The position numbers and the translations under genes are program-made. DNA of 64,000 nt from Pseudovirgaria hyperparasitica (Eukaryota > Ascomycota > Dothideomycetes > Acrospermales > Acrospermaceae), in NCBI RefSeq assembly GCF_010093815.1, contig NW_022985558.1, positions 969,459-1,033,458 on the forward strand. The letters are read 5' to 3'. Below, piece after piece: positions 44,204 through 55,216 of the stretch. Position 1 is the first letter of the stretch. Each line of letters opens with the position of its first letter. The notes below the pieces were generated by a model. The model saw only the letters and a program-made list of their open reading frames with translations, was not told the DNA's origin and made no database searches.

Positions 44204-45385
44204 TCAGTAGCCATCTCCCGGTTTCCACTTCCGACCGGAGTCTAAAGCTCTGGCTTGTGGGTCTTGACCTCTGGTCTTCGCTTCGGCAACTTGTGCCCAT
44301 ACAACTCTGGAGGCCTCCTTGATCTTTCTTTCAAGCTGGTCCTTTACTCCGATTGCCGGTTTGCTCATCTCATCTTTCGATTCTTCAAACTCTTTGGTCC
44401 AGGAGCTCAGAGATATCTGCATCAGCCGCATATCATTCCAACGATCGGTGAAATTCTTATATGCTTCATCACCACCAAAGCACACGCCGTAGCCGTCACA
44501 GTAACATTTGTCCATGGCCTGACACACTACGGGAGTGTATTCCGTGAATATGTAGTGCCAGAGATATTCCCAAACTCTCCCAGACACCAGATCGTGAAGT
44601 GGTGTATTGATGATCCATTGTCGGTAAGCTTCGAGCCTCTCGATGGGAACCTTCAAGACAGCCTCCTTGGACAGAGCGAACTGTGCACAGCATGGTGTCG
44701 CTATAGTCTCAGGAACGTCTCTGTTTGGGAATATTTGCTTGAAAGCTAGTGCAAGTTCGCGTTCTTCGGGCTTCGAGATGTCTGTACGATTCGATGGGTC
44801 ATAGGGATGCATCCAGTCAGGACAACCTGTGGAGGCAACTTAGACGTGTCTTCAGCAATCAAGATGTAATATCAACGCACCTGGATCCCAATGACAGCGC
44901 ATGTTGAAGTAACCCTGACGCTTTACGTGTGGTGCACTGAGAGCACGGAGCATTTGAGCTGCGTCGGAAGCGAAGAGATCATTGTTATGCCATGCAATCT
45001 TGTGTGCATGCATGAATGCCATGACATCCGGTAGATTGTCATAGTTGTCGATCAGGTATGTCAGATAGACCATACCCTCGTGGCCCTTGTTCATGGGAAC
45101 TGTAAATTCTGCAGTTGGGTCATCGACTTTGTATATCACACTCTTGACATCTGGAACGTCTTTCTCCAGCCAGCTTGTGTCTTCGTCCTTTGTACTTGCT
45201 ATGACAACGACTTTGGATAGGTTGTCTGGTGGTAGGTTGCTTGGTGGTGCTGGTATACCAGATATGCCTCCTGTAAGCGGGCCATTGGCATTAATAGGAG
45301 TCGCAAGAAAGATACGCGTCTGGAAAAGGACGAGGAATATAAAGACAAAGACGACGACAATGACAGGCCGTCTAGATGAGATCAT
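44204..45385 (-). CDS. DUF3431 family membrane-anchored protein
   Basis: A 375-aa member of the fungal DUF3431 family, function unknown. Exon 1 is 45385-44881, a 54-bp intron 44880-44827 (GTGCGT to CAG) follows, and exon 2 is 44826-44204. A hydrophobic segment at residues 8-28 after SSRRP suggests a type II signal anchor facing the Golgi/secretory lumen. Conserved-looking blocks include VVVIASTKDEDTSWLEKD, YLIDNYDNLPDVMAFMHAH, WHNND, and after the intron GCPDWMHPY and ETIATPCCAQFALSKEAV. By structure the family is sometimes likened to glycosyltransferases, which I cannot test here. Confidence 0.88.
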
Positions 45386-46844
45386 TGCAGATTGGGCAGG
45401 ATTATCCCGCAGTGTGTAATTATGTAAAAAGACACGGACGCGTTGTTTTCTGAGTTCTCTGGGGATAATGAAACTTGGTGGTCGGGGCTTTCACCGGGAG
45501 TTGGTGGGGAAGAGGGAAGAGAAGAGGGAAGAGCCGCAGGAGTCCAGACTGCACGGGCGGACGAACGACGCGCGCTTCGGATCGCCAGCCCCAGCTGGTT
45601 GGTTCTAGCGGTCTATTAATTATAGTTTAGGGATCCCTCCATCTTTAAGCAACGAGAAGGATGACTTGGCTGCTAGGCGTCTCTCTGTTGTGCATACGAC
45701 AAACAAACTCCCCACTGCCATGGTGCTTGTTCAAGAGCTCAGACATGAACACGAACCACCTACTGGGTGAGCAAGGAGAGGAAAAGCTATTTCATGCCTG
45801 ATTGCCACATCGTCCAATCTTCCATCACTGTCAAGTGCCATCTCACTCTCATTGATCATCAGCAATCTCACCTAAGGCTGCGCATTTGACCTGGATCCTT
45901 TTTCCAATTCCCTTCTTTTGCACTCTGCGATGGAAGAGCAGATACACGACTCGTCATCACGCGCGCCTGCTCGATGATCCCTCGTCTTGAAGCCTCAGGC
46001 AAACAACTACAAGCAACTGAAACGTCTGTCCGGGAAGAGATTCCTTCGTCCAGGGATTCCAAACAGCGGAAAATGTCAGAAATCATGCCTTTTACAGAAT
46101 TTGCCAGTCTGTACCAAGGTACGTTTGAGCCCCATGGTGGACAATGGCTATGGAATTATGGCTCTCCGATACTGATCGTCGACTCGCACAGCGGTGGCTG
46201 TGTTGATCTTATGAAAAGTGGAAACATTACCCTAATTTGCCTTCAGGCGTTCGCCGTTTTTTTTGGCTCGGTCCCTCATCCTTTGTGACAACACAAGCAG
46301 TATTCGAGCAGCGAGTCTTTGAACGTCTCGATCTGATGACACTTGGCTTGAGGCTTCAACACGCTCGTGGCTGTGTCTCTATCTATACTGTGATCGGCTC
46401 GCATAACACTGTCCTGGCTGCGCAGAGCAGTAGGGGTCATATGCTAACATATGTCACACCCATTTCAGCCCCAGTCTCGACCACTCATAGTCTAGAGCCT
46501 CAACCGTTTGAGTTATAGTATCACTAACTAACAGCCCTCGCGCTCTCTGAGTGGCTGAAATAGACTATGATGCTAGTCTCCGTAGGTCCTCCAAATATGT
46601 TTCAAAGCATACAAGCTGGGCATAGAAGGGGGCCAGAAAAGCAATACCAGACTCCCGTCATCCAACATTCCCTTTTATCTCGATTTGCCCCTTCTTCCTC
46701 CGCATCACAGCGACATATCAACCAAGCCAATGTTGTTCTGATACAGCAACAGTGGTCACGCCGTAACCACAAGCAATACCAAATTCTCGACCATCCGTCG
46801 CTTCCAATCACTTTGCGTCGTTCTTTCCTCTACTGCGATTCTTC
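45386..46844. other. 1.5 kb divergent intergenic region
   Basis: Between the divergently transcribed DUF3431 and surface-protein genes. Short frames only; a GAAGAGGGAAGA purine run lies near 45506-45530. No supported gene. Confidence 0.5.
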
Positions 46845-47850
46845 ATGATCACGATGTATTCGTCACATCTCCCACGGATTTTTGTTCTCTCCCTAACGAT
46901 CTATGGCGTAGTCTATGGGCAAACATGCTATCGTCCGGATGGTAGTGAGTCTGGAGACACGCCCTGTCAGTCAGGCGACGGCTTGACAGTATTTTGTTGC
47001 CCATCTGGCTCAACATGTGTTGCCGACCCAGGACCGATCTGTCTAATGTCAAACGGAGGGTACCTCCGTGGTAGCTGTACGGCGCAAGACTGGACCACTG
47101 ACGATTCTACTGCGTGCCCGAAGTTCTGCTTAGGTGCGTACCAAGAAAGGACCCATTACCAACAACCTACATGCTAATACACACGCAGCGAAAGATTCAA
47201 ACCAAGAGGTTGAACGATGTGGATCTTCCAACAACTTCTGCTGTGGTTACGACTCGGACCAGAACCTCTGCGACTGTAATCCCAGAAACAATACGTTCGC
47301 TCTCGATTCATACGCACCGATCCAAATCGTCAGCTCGATGACCTTGCATCCAAGTTTCACCTCAGAAGCCCCCTCACAGTCATCGACTCTACCGCCCTCA
47401 TCAACACCCACTGCAGCCAGCGAAACACCCACCGCAGGGAGCGAAACACCCGGTGCACAAACGACTGGCTCCAGTGCACCTACAGGATCGCCAACACCCG
47501 AAGCGTCTGCGTCTTCTGGCCTGAGCACAGGCGCCAAAGTCGGGCTGGGCGTCGGCATTCCGATAGGCGTCGCTTTCATTGCTGTACTCGGCTGGCTTGC
47601 CTGGAGACAGCGCAAGAAGACCCACAGCGCACCAATCAGTGAGCTCCAGGGTCAAACCCAACAACCGCAATTCTCTCCGTATCCGGTGGAGCAGAAGCCC
47701 GAGTGGATGCAACACCAGGGCGCGTATGGCCAAAACAACTCCTATGCGAAGACAGCGCCGGTGGAGGTAGATGGAAGTTCCGCGCCGCTGCCGTATGGTG
47801 CTCAGGGACCGCCGGCGCCGGTGCATGAGATGCCCACGCAGCAGAGGTGA
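46845..47850 (+). CDS. Cys-rich single-pass membrane protein
   Basis: Likely cell-surface protein of about 316 aa. Exon 1 is 46845-47133, a 55-bp intron 47134-47188 (GTGCGT, GCTAAT branch, CAG) follows, and exon 2 is 47189-47850. A signal peptide (about 1-25) leads to a Cys-rich ectodomain with TVFCCPSGSTC and, across the intron, NNFCCGYD and CDC. A Ser/Thr/Pro-rich stalk, likely O-glycosylated, precedes a glycine-rich transmembrane helix (VGLGVGIPIGVAFIAVLGWL, about 212-233) with a basic stop-transfer RQRKK and a Pro/Gln-rich cytosolic tail. The layout resembles fungal wall-stress-sensor-like and Mid2-like proteins, but no named domain is recognised. Confidence 0.82.
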
Positions 47851-48796
47851 AGAGAGGGACACAACTTTATTGATGTTATAATTAGCGAACATTGCTGTAA
47901 AGTTGAACTGGCAAGCCTTTAAGCTATCCTTTCGGCTAAAAGGAACCTTTCTTAGCGTCTTTTGACAGAACTGCCATTGCAGACTTCTCTTTCCTCAATA
48001 TACCAATCTCACGATACGAAATATGCCGACTGATTTCGTCGACATTGATGTTCTACTTAGCCCTGACAAGTGTTCTCCGGGCGTGTGGCCACGCTCACAC
48101 TGATTAGTGCTCACATATTGATTATAGTCGATCTCGCCATATGTTTCTTCGTGCCAGTGCCCAACACCTGCGAAGGATGAAGACGCAGCGACTATCAACG
48201 AGAAAGCAAATTCAAACATAACCTCTCCCCTAATCATTGCAACCTGTCCACATGTCATATCCTCTCCCAGATAAAAAAACCTCTCTCCATAGTAACGCAC
48301 TACAACAAACAGCATAGCGAGCTAGCACACTTCAAGCACGGTACATCATCTCTCATAGAAATACAGCTCTGGAACGGCTATACTCTTTAGTCTATAACAC
48401 TTGATTGACACACACGCGTCTTAGTTGAATTTCCCCGTTTTCAAGACCCTATCAGTTTCTGTAGATAGATGTGCGTGGACCTAGAGATGCTCGAGGAGGT
48501 TTCTCGGAGAGCCCGCAGGTGGTCACTATTATATCTCCTTGGGCGGAGAAGGATTTTATTAATCTTGAAAGCATAGAAAGTCGATAGCTAGAAGAGCTTC
48601 AAGCTATTTATTATACTAATACATATAAATATTATAACGACTAGACGGATTCTAGTTGATATAGTAAGTAAGTATATACTAGAAGAATGGACTCTTAGAG
48701 TGTGTTCACTTCGCTGACTTGAGGTGCAAGTGGCTACGTGACTATTATGCACGTGCATAGTTCAAATCAGCCGCGAAAAAAAATGGAAAAGGAAAT
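47851..48796. other. Intergenic region with AT-rich repeat remnant
   Basis: No gene. At 48560-48690 the DNA becomes AT-rich and includes the GATAGCTAGAAGAGCTT core shared with the tandem array at 11.7-11.9 kb. A run of A at 48775-48784 and an AAAA at 48787-48790 lie 3' of the tRNA on its strand, where they read as Pol III T-tract terminators. Confidence 0.6.
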
Positions 48797-48877
48797 GCCA
48801 AACAGCGGAATTGAACCGCTGATCTTATCATCTCGTGGTAGTACAAGTGATACGCGTTACCACTGCGCCAGTCTGGC
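48797..48877 (-). tRNA. tRNA-Thr (UGU), intron-containing
   Basis: An 81-nt cloverleaf on the minus strand: acceptor GCCAGAC pairs with GTTTGGC (one G-U), D arm GCG/CGC, anticodon stem TATCA/TGATA, variable loop AGATC, and T arm AGCGG/CCGCT with loop TTCAATT. Box A (TGGCGCAGTGG) and box B (GGTTCAATTCC) are intact. The anticodon at 48845-48843 reads TGT. The 17-nt span between the anticodon stems implies an intron of about 10 nt just 3' of the anticodon (about 48832-48841). T-runs downstream on this strand fit Pol III termination. Confidence 0.88.
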
Positions 48878-49454
48878 TTTAATTGACAAGATTTGAATTA
48901 GATTAAATATACAGTTATGTCAAGCTTGTGATATAAGATTGGAAGAAGACTGCAGAAAGAGTCCTAGCTGGGTATGGTGACTATGGTGACGTAGCGGCCT
49001 AGACTACCTAATTGGGACTAGCAGCTGGCCTAGCCGACCCCACTTCTCCTAGTCTCTATTTTATTCCTACGGGTTCTCATAAAAAGATACTAGTCCCCGC
49101 TAGCGTCCTCACCAAAACCACGACTAAAAAACCACCTTTTCCCTCATAATAAATTAACCACGCCCTTAATCAAAAATCTGTTCCGATAAATCGTGCTCCT
49201 AGCTACGCCGAGTAATTCTATATACTTTTTATAACTTGTAGGCGCGGCGTCGCAGACGAGTTCCAGTTACAAGCCTCTGGTGTCGCGTTTAGTAGCAGCT
49301 TGAAAATTCGCACGTCTTAGCCGTGGATTTTCCGGCGTGCCTTAGTGCCTTAGTGCCTTAAATTAAGACTGCACGCAGTCTGCCGGCCGCAGGCCACCCT
49401 AGTCTTTCATATATACTTCTACATCCGATCGATGAGCTCACAACTCTAATTATC
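48878..49454. other. Intergenic region, tRNA to GIY-YIG remnant
   Basis: Mixed AT-rich and GC-rich segments; a TGCCTTAG-type short repeat lies near 49340-49360. No gene seen. Confidence 0.5.
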
Positions 49455-49771
49455 TAATCTGCAAGAACCATGAAACCGGCACTGCTTGACGTCAAAGTGG
49501 AGCATACAACAAGCACAGGAAAACAATGCATTACGCGAGCCTCCGGCTTGTATTCTCTGCTATTAAGCACGATCATCTCACGAGTGAAGAATTCATCGAC
49601 GTGCTATTTGAAACAGCAGACAAGGGTGGTGATTCAACATACACCGACGACGCGGGCAACTTGATTCTAAAGGTCGCCCAGGAGTCAGAGGATGAGGGGA
49701 GAAAGCGGGATAACGATGTACTTGCAATGAACTTTGCGCGAGAACGCTGCACTCGCGAAAGAAGGAGGTGA
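49455..49771 (+). pseudogene. GIY-YIG-family gene, C-terminal fragment (copy 4)
   Basis: Matches copy 1 from its HEPVKLAVKSGHNKHTK region onward (here HETGTA, stop, RQSGAYNKHRK), through MHYASLRLVF and EEFIDVLFETADKGG, then directly into DSTYTDDAGNLILKV and GRKRDND. The 87-codon stretch that starts GEVHPN in copies 1 and 2 is absent, and the frame is kept across the gap. At least one stop lies near 49490. No nuclease core or N-terminus is nearby. Confidence 0.8.
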
Positions 49772-50148
49772 GACAGCAACAGACATAGACTATTCTGGTT
49801 AGGCGGGCGAACAGCTTCAAAATGGCAACTCCTTCGCGCCACATAGCGTCGATCCGGCTCCCACAAGTTCTATACACGTTAGTTACGATCGACACGTCCA
49901 AGACACAAGTCTGTATTAGCTACGATCGATAAATGAAAGGCTGGCTGAAAGTTCGACTATTGTCGGCAATCACAACAACAATGACTTCATTACGACGGCA
50001 AAGACTATCCTCAGGACAAAACTTTATATCGTTAGCACAGTTGTACCAAGTACTTAATGGAAGGCAGTCTCGCCCCGTAGAAGAGAAGTTTCAACCACGA
50101 TTTCTACTGAAACGTTGATCAGAACCTCATCCTCCAGATTCTTTCACA
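49772..50148. other. Hydrophobin upstream region
   Basis: No gene recognised; probably includes the hydrophobin promoter. Confidence 0.5.
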
Positions 50149-50533
50149 ATGCAATACCAATCTGTTCTCACGCTCGTCCTCGCTCTTGCATCGCTGGGCG
50201 CCGCCCAAGGTGCTATCTGCCCAGATAACCGTGTTCCTCAATGTTGTGCCACTACGATAGTGGATGTCTTGGGAGTCGTAGACCTCGAATGCCAGCAACG
50301 TAAGTGGAAACTTCTCAATCTGCATCTGCTGCCTTGCTAAAGTAGTTCAGCACCTGCAACACCGACTAGTGCTGCTGATCTGCAGAGCATGTGTGTCATG
50401 AGCGGAAGAAGAGCGAGATGCTGTGCTGTACCTGTTGTAAGTTTCGATATCACAAATTTCGCACTCTCATATAGATAGAAGCTGACCTGACTCTTTTCAG
50501 GCGGGGCAAAGTTTGGTTTGCGCAGACCCTTGA
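50149..50533 (+). CDS. Class II hydrophobin
   Basis: Small secreted amphipathic protein that coats aerial hyphae, spores or contact surfaces. Three exons (50149-50299, 50351-50436, 50501-50533) with introns of 51 and 64 bp (GTAAGT donors, CAG acceptors) give 89 aa. A signal peptide (LTLVLALASLGAAQG) precedes the eight-cysteine pattern C, CC, C, C, CC, C: ICPDNRVPQCC, DLEC, SMC, RCC, SLVC. The short loops between cysteines and the lack of a long loop after the first CC pair indicate class II. The two-intron arrangement is common for this class. All eight cysteines are present. Confidence 0.93.
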
Positions 50534-51300
50534 GCTCAAGCGTAATAGAACAGTTATACTCTGGGCGGGACATTGTAATTTAGAACAATAGAAAATATTC
50601 ATTGAATGCGCTTCACACAAGATCAGGGAGATCATGTAAAACTTATCATTCTTTGCAGAACAGGTGGCGGTTGGATCGTTGAACCTTGATAATATTGCAT
50701 ACAATGCGCCATGAGTACTACGCCACACACTGCCATGAATATCTCATGATATCATGATGCTAGAAGAGTTTATTTTCTCTTGTCTCATGTGAGAAGAGCA
50801 GGATATGCACCATATACTTTGTTTCGAGCTCCAGCCAATGAGCTTCATTCTGCATAGTAGCCACCCCAACTAATTGGTGGACGGTCACGAGTCTGGGAAT
50901 CAGATTTTCCGTATCCCCAGGTTTCTCCACATCTGAACTGATCATGTAGCCTCGAATATATTGACCTATGTAATGGCCTGCATAGGTTTTTGAACCATGG
51001 AGACGATACTACAGGTCCTTTGTGGGGTATCGGTGGATCCATGACCAGATGGCTGTACTTAGCAGATGATGGCACCCGTTTTAAATGTTCTAGTGGCTTT
51101 GCATTTAATATAATGAGGTACAGCGCCGGGAAGAAAGGGCCGTGGAGGACACCTTTTTCCCGCAATGCAGTTGCTTTGGTCGCAAACGTTGCATTGTGCG
51201 CTGTTATAGCTGGCGAAATTCCTAAATCTTTGCATGCTATTTGCCCAGATCGAAGAGTTACACCCGCATCAAATCCAACGTGAACTCCAGCATTGACAAG
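50534..51300. other. Intergenic region
   Basis: 3' flank of the hydrophobin and promoter of the GH12 gene; short frames without motifs. Confidence 0.5.
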
Positions 51301-52155
51301 ATGAAGTATTCAACCTTCGTGCTACTCGCGACAGCAGCTTGCGGTGCATTGGCAGCACCAACGACGCCTGTACCATCAAAGACTCTCGAGAAGAGAGCAG
51401 ACTACTGCGGACAATGGGACTCCAAGGTAACAGGGACCTATACGATATACAATGTAAGAGGATGATGAATCAACATTGTGTCGAAGCTAATGTTTTCAAG
51501 AACCTCTGGGGCATGAGCGCAGCAACCTCTGGCTCACAGTGTACTGGCGTCGACAGTCTGAGCGGTTCTACAGTCGCTTGGCATACAAAGTGGTCGTGGG
51601 CTGGAGGTCCTTACAGCGTCAAATCATATGCCAACGCTGTGGTCAAAATGACAGCTACTCAACTATCAAAGTTGACTTCGTTGGCCACCACATGGAAGTA
51701 CTCGTACAGCGGTTCCTCACTCATTGCCAACGTAGCGTATGATCTGTTCACCAGTAGCTCGACTGGTGGCTCTGCAGAGTACGAGGTCATGATCTGGCTG
51801 AATGCTCTGGGTGGTGCTGGCCCAATCTCGTCGACTGGAACTAATATCGCTACACCCAGCGTTGCCGGTAAAAGCTGGAAGCTCTACTACGGCCTGAACG
51901 GGTCAATGAAGGTGTATAGTTTCGTGGCGAGCAGCGCCATTACAAGCTTTTCAGGCGATCTTATGGACTTTATCAAGTATCTGGAAAGCAGCCAGGGTCT
52001 TCCAAGCAGCCAGTATCTCCAGAGCATCGGTGCCGGAACTGAGCCTTTCACGTATGTTCACATTTTGTATCATTCATTGTAGCTCGACTAATACGATCTG
52101 CAGAGGGTCCAACGGCGTCTTGAGTACAACAGCGTATAGCGTTGTGGTGAAATGA
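51301..52155 (+). CDS. Secreted GH12 endoglucanase/xyloglucanase
   Basis: Extracellular hydrolase of beta-1,4-glucan or xyloglucan. Three exons (51301-51453, 51501-52051, 52104-52155) with introns of 47 and 52 bp give 251 aa. A signal peptide (STFVLLATAACGALAAP) ends before a short propeptide with a KR site (TLEKR). The GH12 beta-jelly roll shows CGQWDS, NLWGMSAATSGSQC, WSWAGGPYSVKSY, the nucleophile in AEYEVMIWLN (Glu about 146) and the acid/base in GTEPFTG (Glu about 232), with the last Thr codon split by intron 2. The substrate within GH12 cannot be fixed from motifs. Both catalytic glutamates are present. Confidence 0.95.
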
Positions 52156-54127
52156 ATGGAATTTTTAGTCAAAAGCCCTGTCCAATCGTCGAAGGAGTAG
52201 CCTTTTAGTAGTATTAGTATGGTGTGTTTGTGCATTAAGCGATGTATACTTACACACTTCTATAGTTTCTCACATCCAAATCTAAAGAAATGATCAATAA
52301 GAACTTGCCTGATAGCCTTGATACAGGAAGACAGATTGACCGAAAAGTGAAGTCTCTTGAAGAATGAATACATTAGACTCAGTTCATTGTACCCTAATCA
52401 CGTAGGGGGACTTTTCGGGGGAGTAACCTTCATTTTGATCCACGAGGAATGCACCAATAGCAACCATATGAGTCCGTATATATATGTTTCCATCTAGATC
52501 GCATCTATTTTTGTATTTTGTCGTACTGGAATAGGCCCTTGCGACCGCGCATTTGTCCAAAAACGTCGTCAGATTCTATGCAAGATCTGTCCAAATAGGA
52601 CCATGGTTTAACACTAGTTCCGGAGCGGTATTATCAGAAGAAGCTTGTCTGAAGATTTTCCTGCTTCCACAAGTCTTCTAGACGCTATCACTAGCTATAT
52701 TCGGTAATGTGTATGTCGTAGTAAGCAAGGCTGTCCAGTTTAGTCTCCATAATTTTCAGCGACTTGAGCTGTTGTGGGCTGCTGTGACTAAGCACCTTAT
52801 CCTTACGTGGCGGCTCTCAAGAAGACTTAGTGACCCTGCGAGACTGTAATTTTGGAACTGATGTCAGCTTTGAAGTGATCCCCTCGTCGAGGTCAGCTTG
52901 TCTTCCAGATTACTGCGAGAACGAAGAAAAGCGGACGTAATGCGCGAGACGGGGCCGTATCTTGCCAGTCGTTTGTGATTTATCGGTGATAGGAAGTCAT
53001 TGCCCGGCTGGGTCACTCCAGTATCTCACGTTAAGACCGGTGACTTTTCAGACCGTCGGGTGAGCCGGAAGTGCAGATGGAAACGAATATTATATCTGGT
53101 CAACAGGTGGTTAGTGGGAAATGAGAGTGGGTGGTTGCCAAGTGTTGTGCTTTTCCGTAGTCTTCTCGTCACACTAAGGCGAGTGGAGCTGTTTAAAGCG
53201 GATATGAACATTAGTGCGTGATGTCGTCACTGGTAGGCCGTATAAGCGTTGAAAGAAGAAAGTGTGTGTTGGTGGAAAGGAATGGCGAAGAAGCATGCGA
53301 GTGGAAGTTCACGGATTCGCTGTGCTTATGCGATCATTGTTCAGTAGCTGGATGCCAGTCCTGTTAAGGTTTAGTACATCTCACTAGCGGCTCGGCCCAA
53401 TCTCAACACCTCATGGCTTCTATCTACATCTATTTTTGCATATTGGTAAATATCCTGCGTATATTGAACGAAGCGGTGTGAAAGTCAGAGTATCACAAAA
53501 GCCTTACCAATCCTTCCGCTACTCAAGATACCTGTTTATCAATAGTACTACATTGGAGTAGTGATCATACTATGTCAGGACTACAGAAGCTGCTGGAATC
53601 GCCAACGCAGGTATCTCTTCGAGGTCGAAATGGCTTATATCATCAGGCTCCTCTGCCTATCTCCCAAAGAAGATGATGACTTGATGGGTAGTAAGCAAGA
53701 CCGTAAAGAGCCCGGGGAAATAGCAGGCTACGAAGCATTAGCTTGCCAAGTTCTAGAGAATATACTTCATGTTCGGAAACGGTCGAATATAGGAGCGCCT
53801 AATGACAATTGTCATCTTAAACAACAACTGCGGACCTAATAGAGCGATCTGGACCAGACCTGCATACTCGTTATCGGCAACGCCGTGATGCAGATACACA
53901 GGAAACTTATGACATACAATCGGGAAGCAAGTCGTAGCGGAGCCGAAGTATCTGGACCATTCCGAGCATTTTATGACACCTTAGTTGGACTCAAGATTCT
54001 GACCTCACCCCAGTTACCATAGCATTACAGACTCATCATCTGAATCCTATGTCTCGTGATATATCGTAAGCAGAGTATCGGCATTCATCTCATTCCTAGT
54101 ATAAAGAGAGGTTGTCGATCGCTATCA
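52156..54127. other. 2 kb gene-poor region
   Basis: Short frames only, including 53561-53839 with no motif. No supported gene or repeat. Confidence 0.5.
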
Positions 54128-54688
54128 ATGATCTCACTAACACTAACATATCAATATCACATCCATTCAATATTCCAAACGCAATACCGATACAGCCCTT
54201 CATCCCCGGGTCTCCACTCGATTGACGATACCGTCAAAACGAAGCAGACGCAGCATTCACGTAGTCTTTCAACTGGCCCCGACAGCCGCGAAGATACCGC
54301 CCACGAGGGTCTTGTCGAAGATCACCAGTCTCTCACGAAAGCCAACATTCAAACCAGCAACAGAGAGACTAGAGAGTCTGACCAGCAATTAGTTGCATCC
54401 CAACACTTCAGAACCCACCAGAATACTCGTGAACCAACGCGAACTCCGTCTCAAAACCAGTCCGAAGAAAAAGGGAAGACAAGTCCTGTGAACACCATTT
54501 ATCAGAGCACCGAAACTTCGCGCCATACCGGAAAGCAAAATACCAGGAGCAGCATGCCTCAATCATCCTCTTCTTCAGGTTCCTCGGGTAGTTCTTCGTC
54601 GAGCCAATACCCGCTACCATATGCTCCATTTCCTTTCCCTATTCCTCCAGGCCAGGGGCAAGGACAACAGGGTGGACAAGGACGCTAG
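54128..54688 (+). CDS. Hypothetical low-complexity protein
   Basis: A 186-aa ORF with its ATG at 54128. The first ~25 residues (MISLTLTYQYHIHSIFQTQY) are hydroxylated and free of acidic residues, which might be a mitochondrial targeting signal (weak inference). The middle is Gln/Ser/Thr/Glu-rich and likely disordered, followed by a serine run, a Pro-rich stretch (YPLPYAPFPFPIPPG) and a Gly/Gln tail. No domain is recognised. It could be a real small gene or a chance open frame. Confidence 0.45.
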   Translation: MISLTLTYQYHIHSIFQTQYRYSPSSPGLHSIDDTVKTKQTQHSRSLSTGPDSREDTAHEGLVEDHQSLTKANIQTSNRETRESDQQLVASQHFRTHQNTREPTRTPSQNQSEEKGKTSPVNTIYQSTETSRHTGKQNTRSSMPQSSSSSGSSGSSSSSQYPLPYAPFPFPIPPGQGQGQQGGQGR

Positions 54689-55216
54689 TCTTCTTCCCAG
54701 ACTCTGTATGTCACGAAATATGTAGGATTATATGGTGTCCATCAATTGGAACACTTTCATGATGCGATAAAAGAATGTTAAAGCATGAATAAGTATTAGA
54801 AAGATGCTTGGGCCCACGTCTGTGTATGACTACCGATGAAAAAGAGATGCGTCGATAGGCTCTTATAGTCCTGTCTCATTTTATTACTGTACATTAGATA
54901 CACTCATTTATAGATAGACTTCCCTTGATATATCTAGTTTGTTAGACAGCTATATCAATACAGCCCACCAGAGCGATGTGACCGATACCTATGACACGAT
55001 TCTGCTTTTTCTGGTTTTAACCACTTGCCATGAGTCATGGAATACAAAGTTAAATCCTTTCGAACGCCATATACTATTGATACACACGCAAGCTGCTTAT
55101 ATGCTGGGGATACAACTAATAACACATGTCAGTCTAAATTAAGTCTTATTCTCCAAAACTCCATTCTGCTGCGTATGCTGAAGCTATATGTAAATTCGAT
55201 CCTATCGAAATTGTGC
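54689..55216. other. Convergent intergenic region
   Basis: 3' flanks of the hypothetical gene and ATG27; nothing recognised. Confidence 0.5.
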
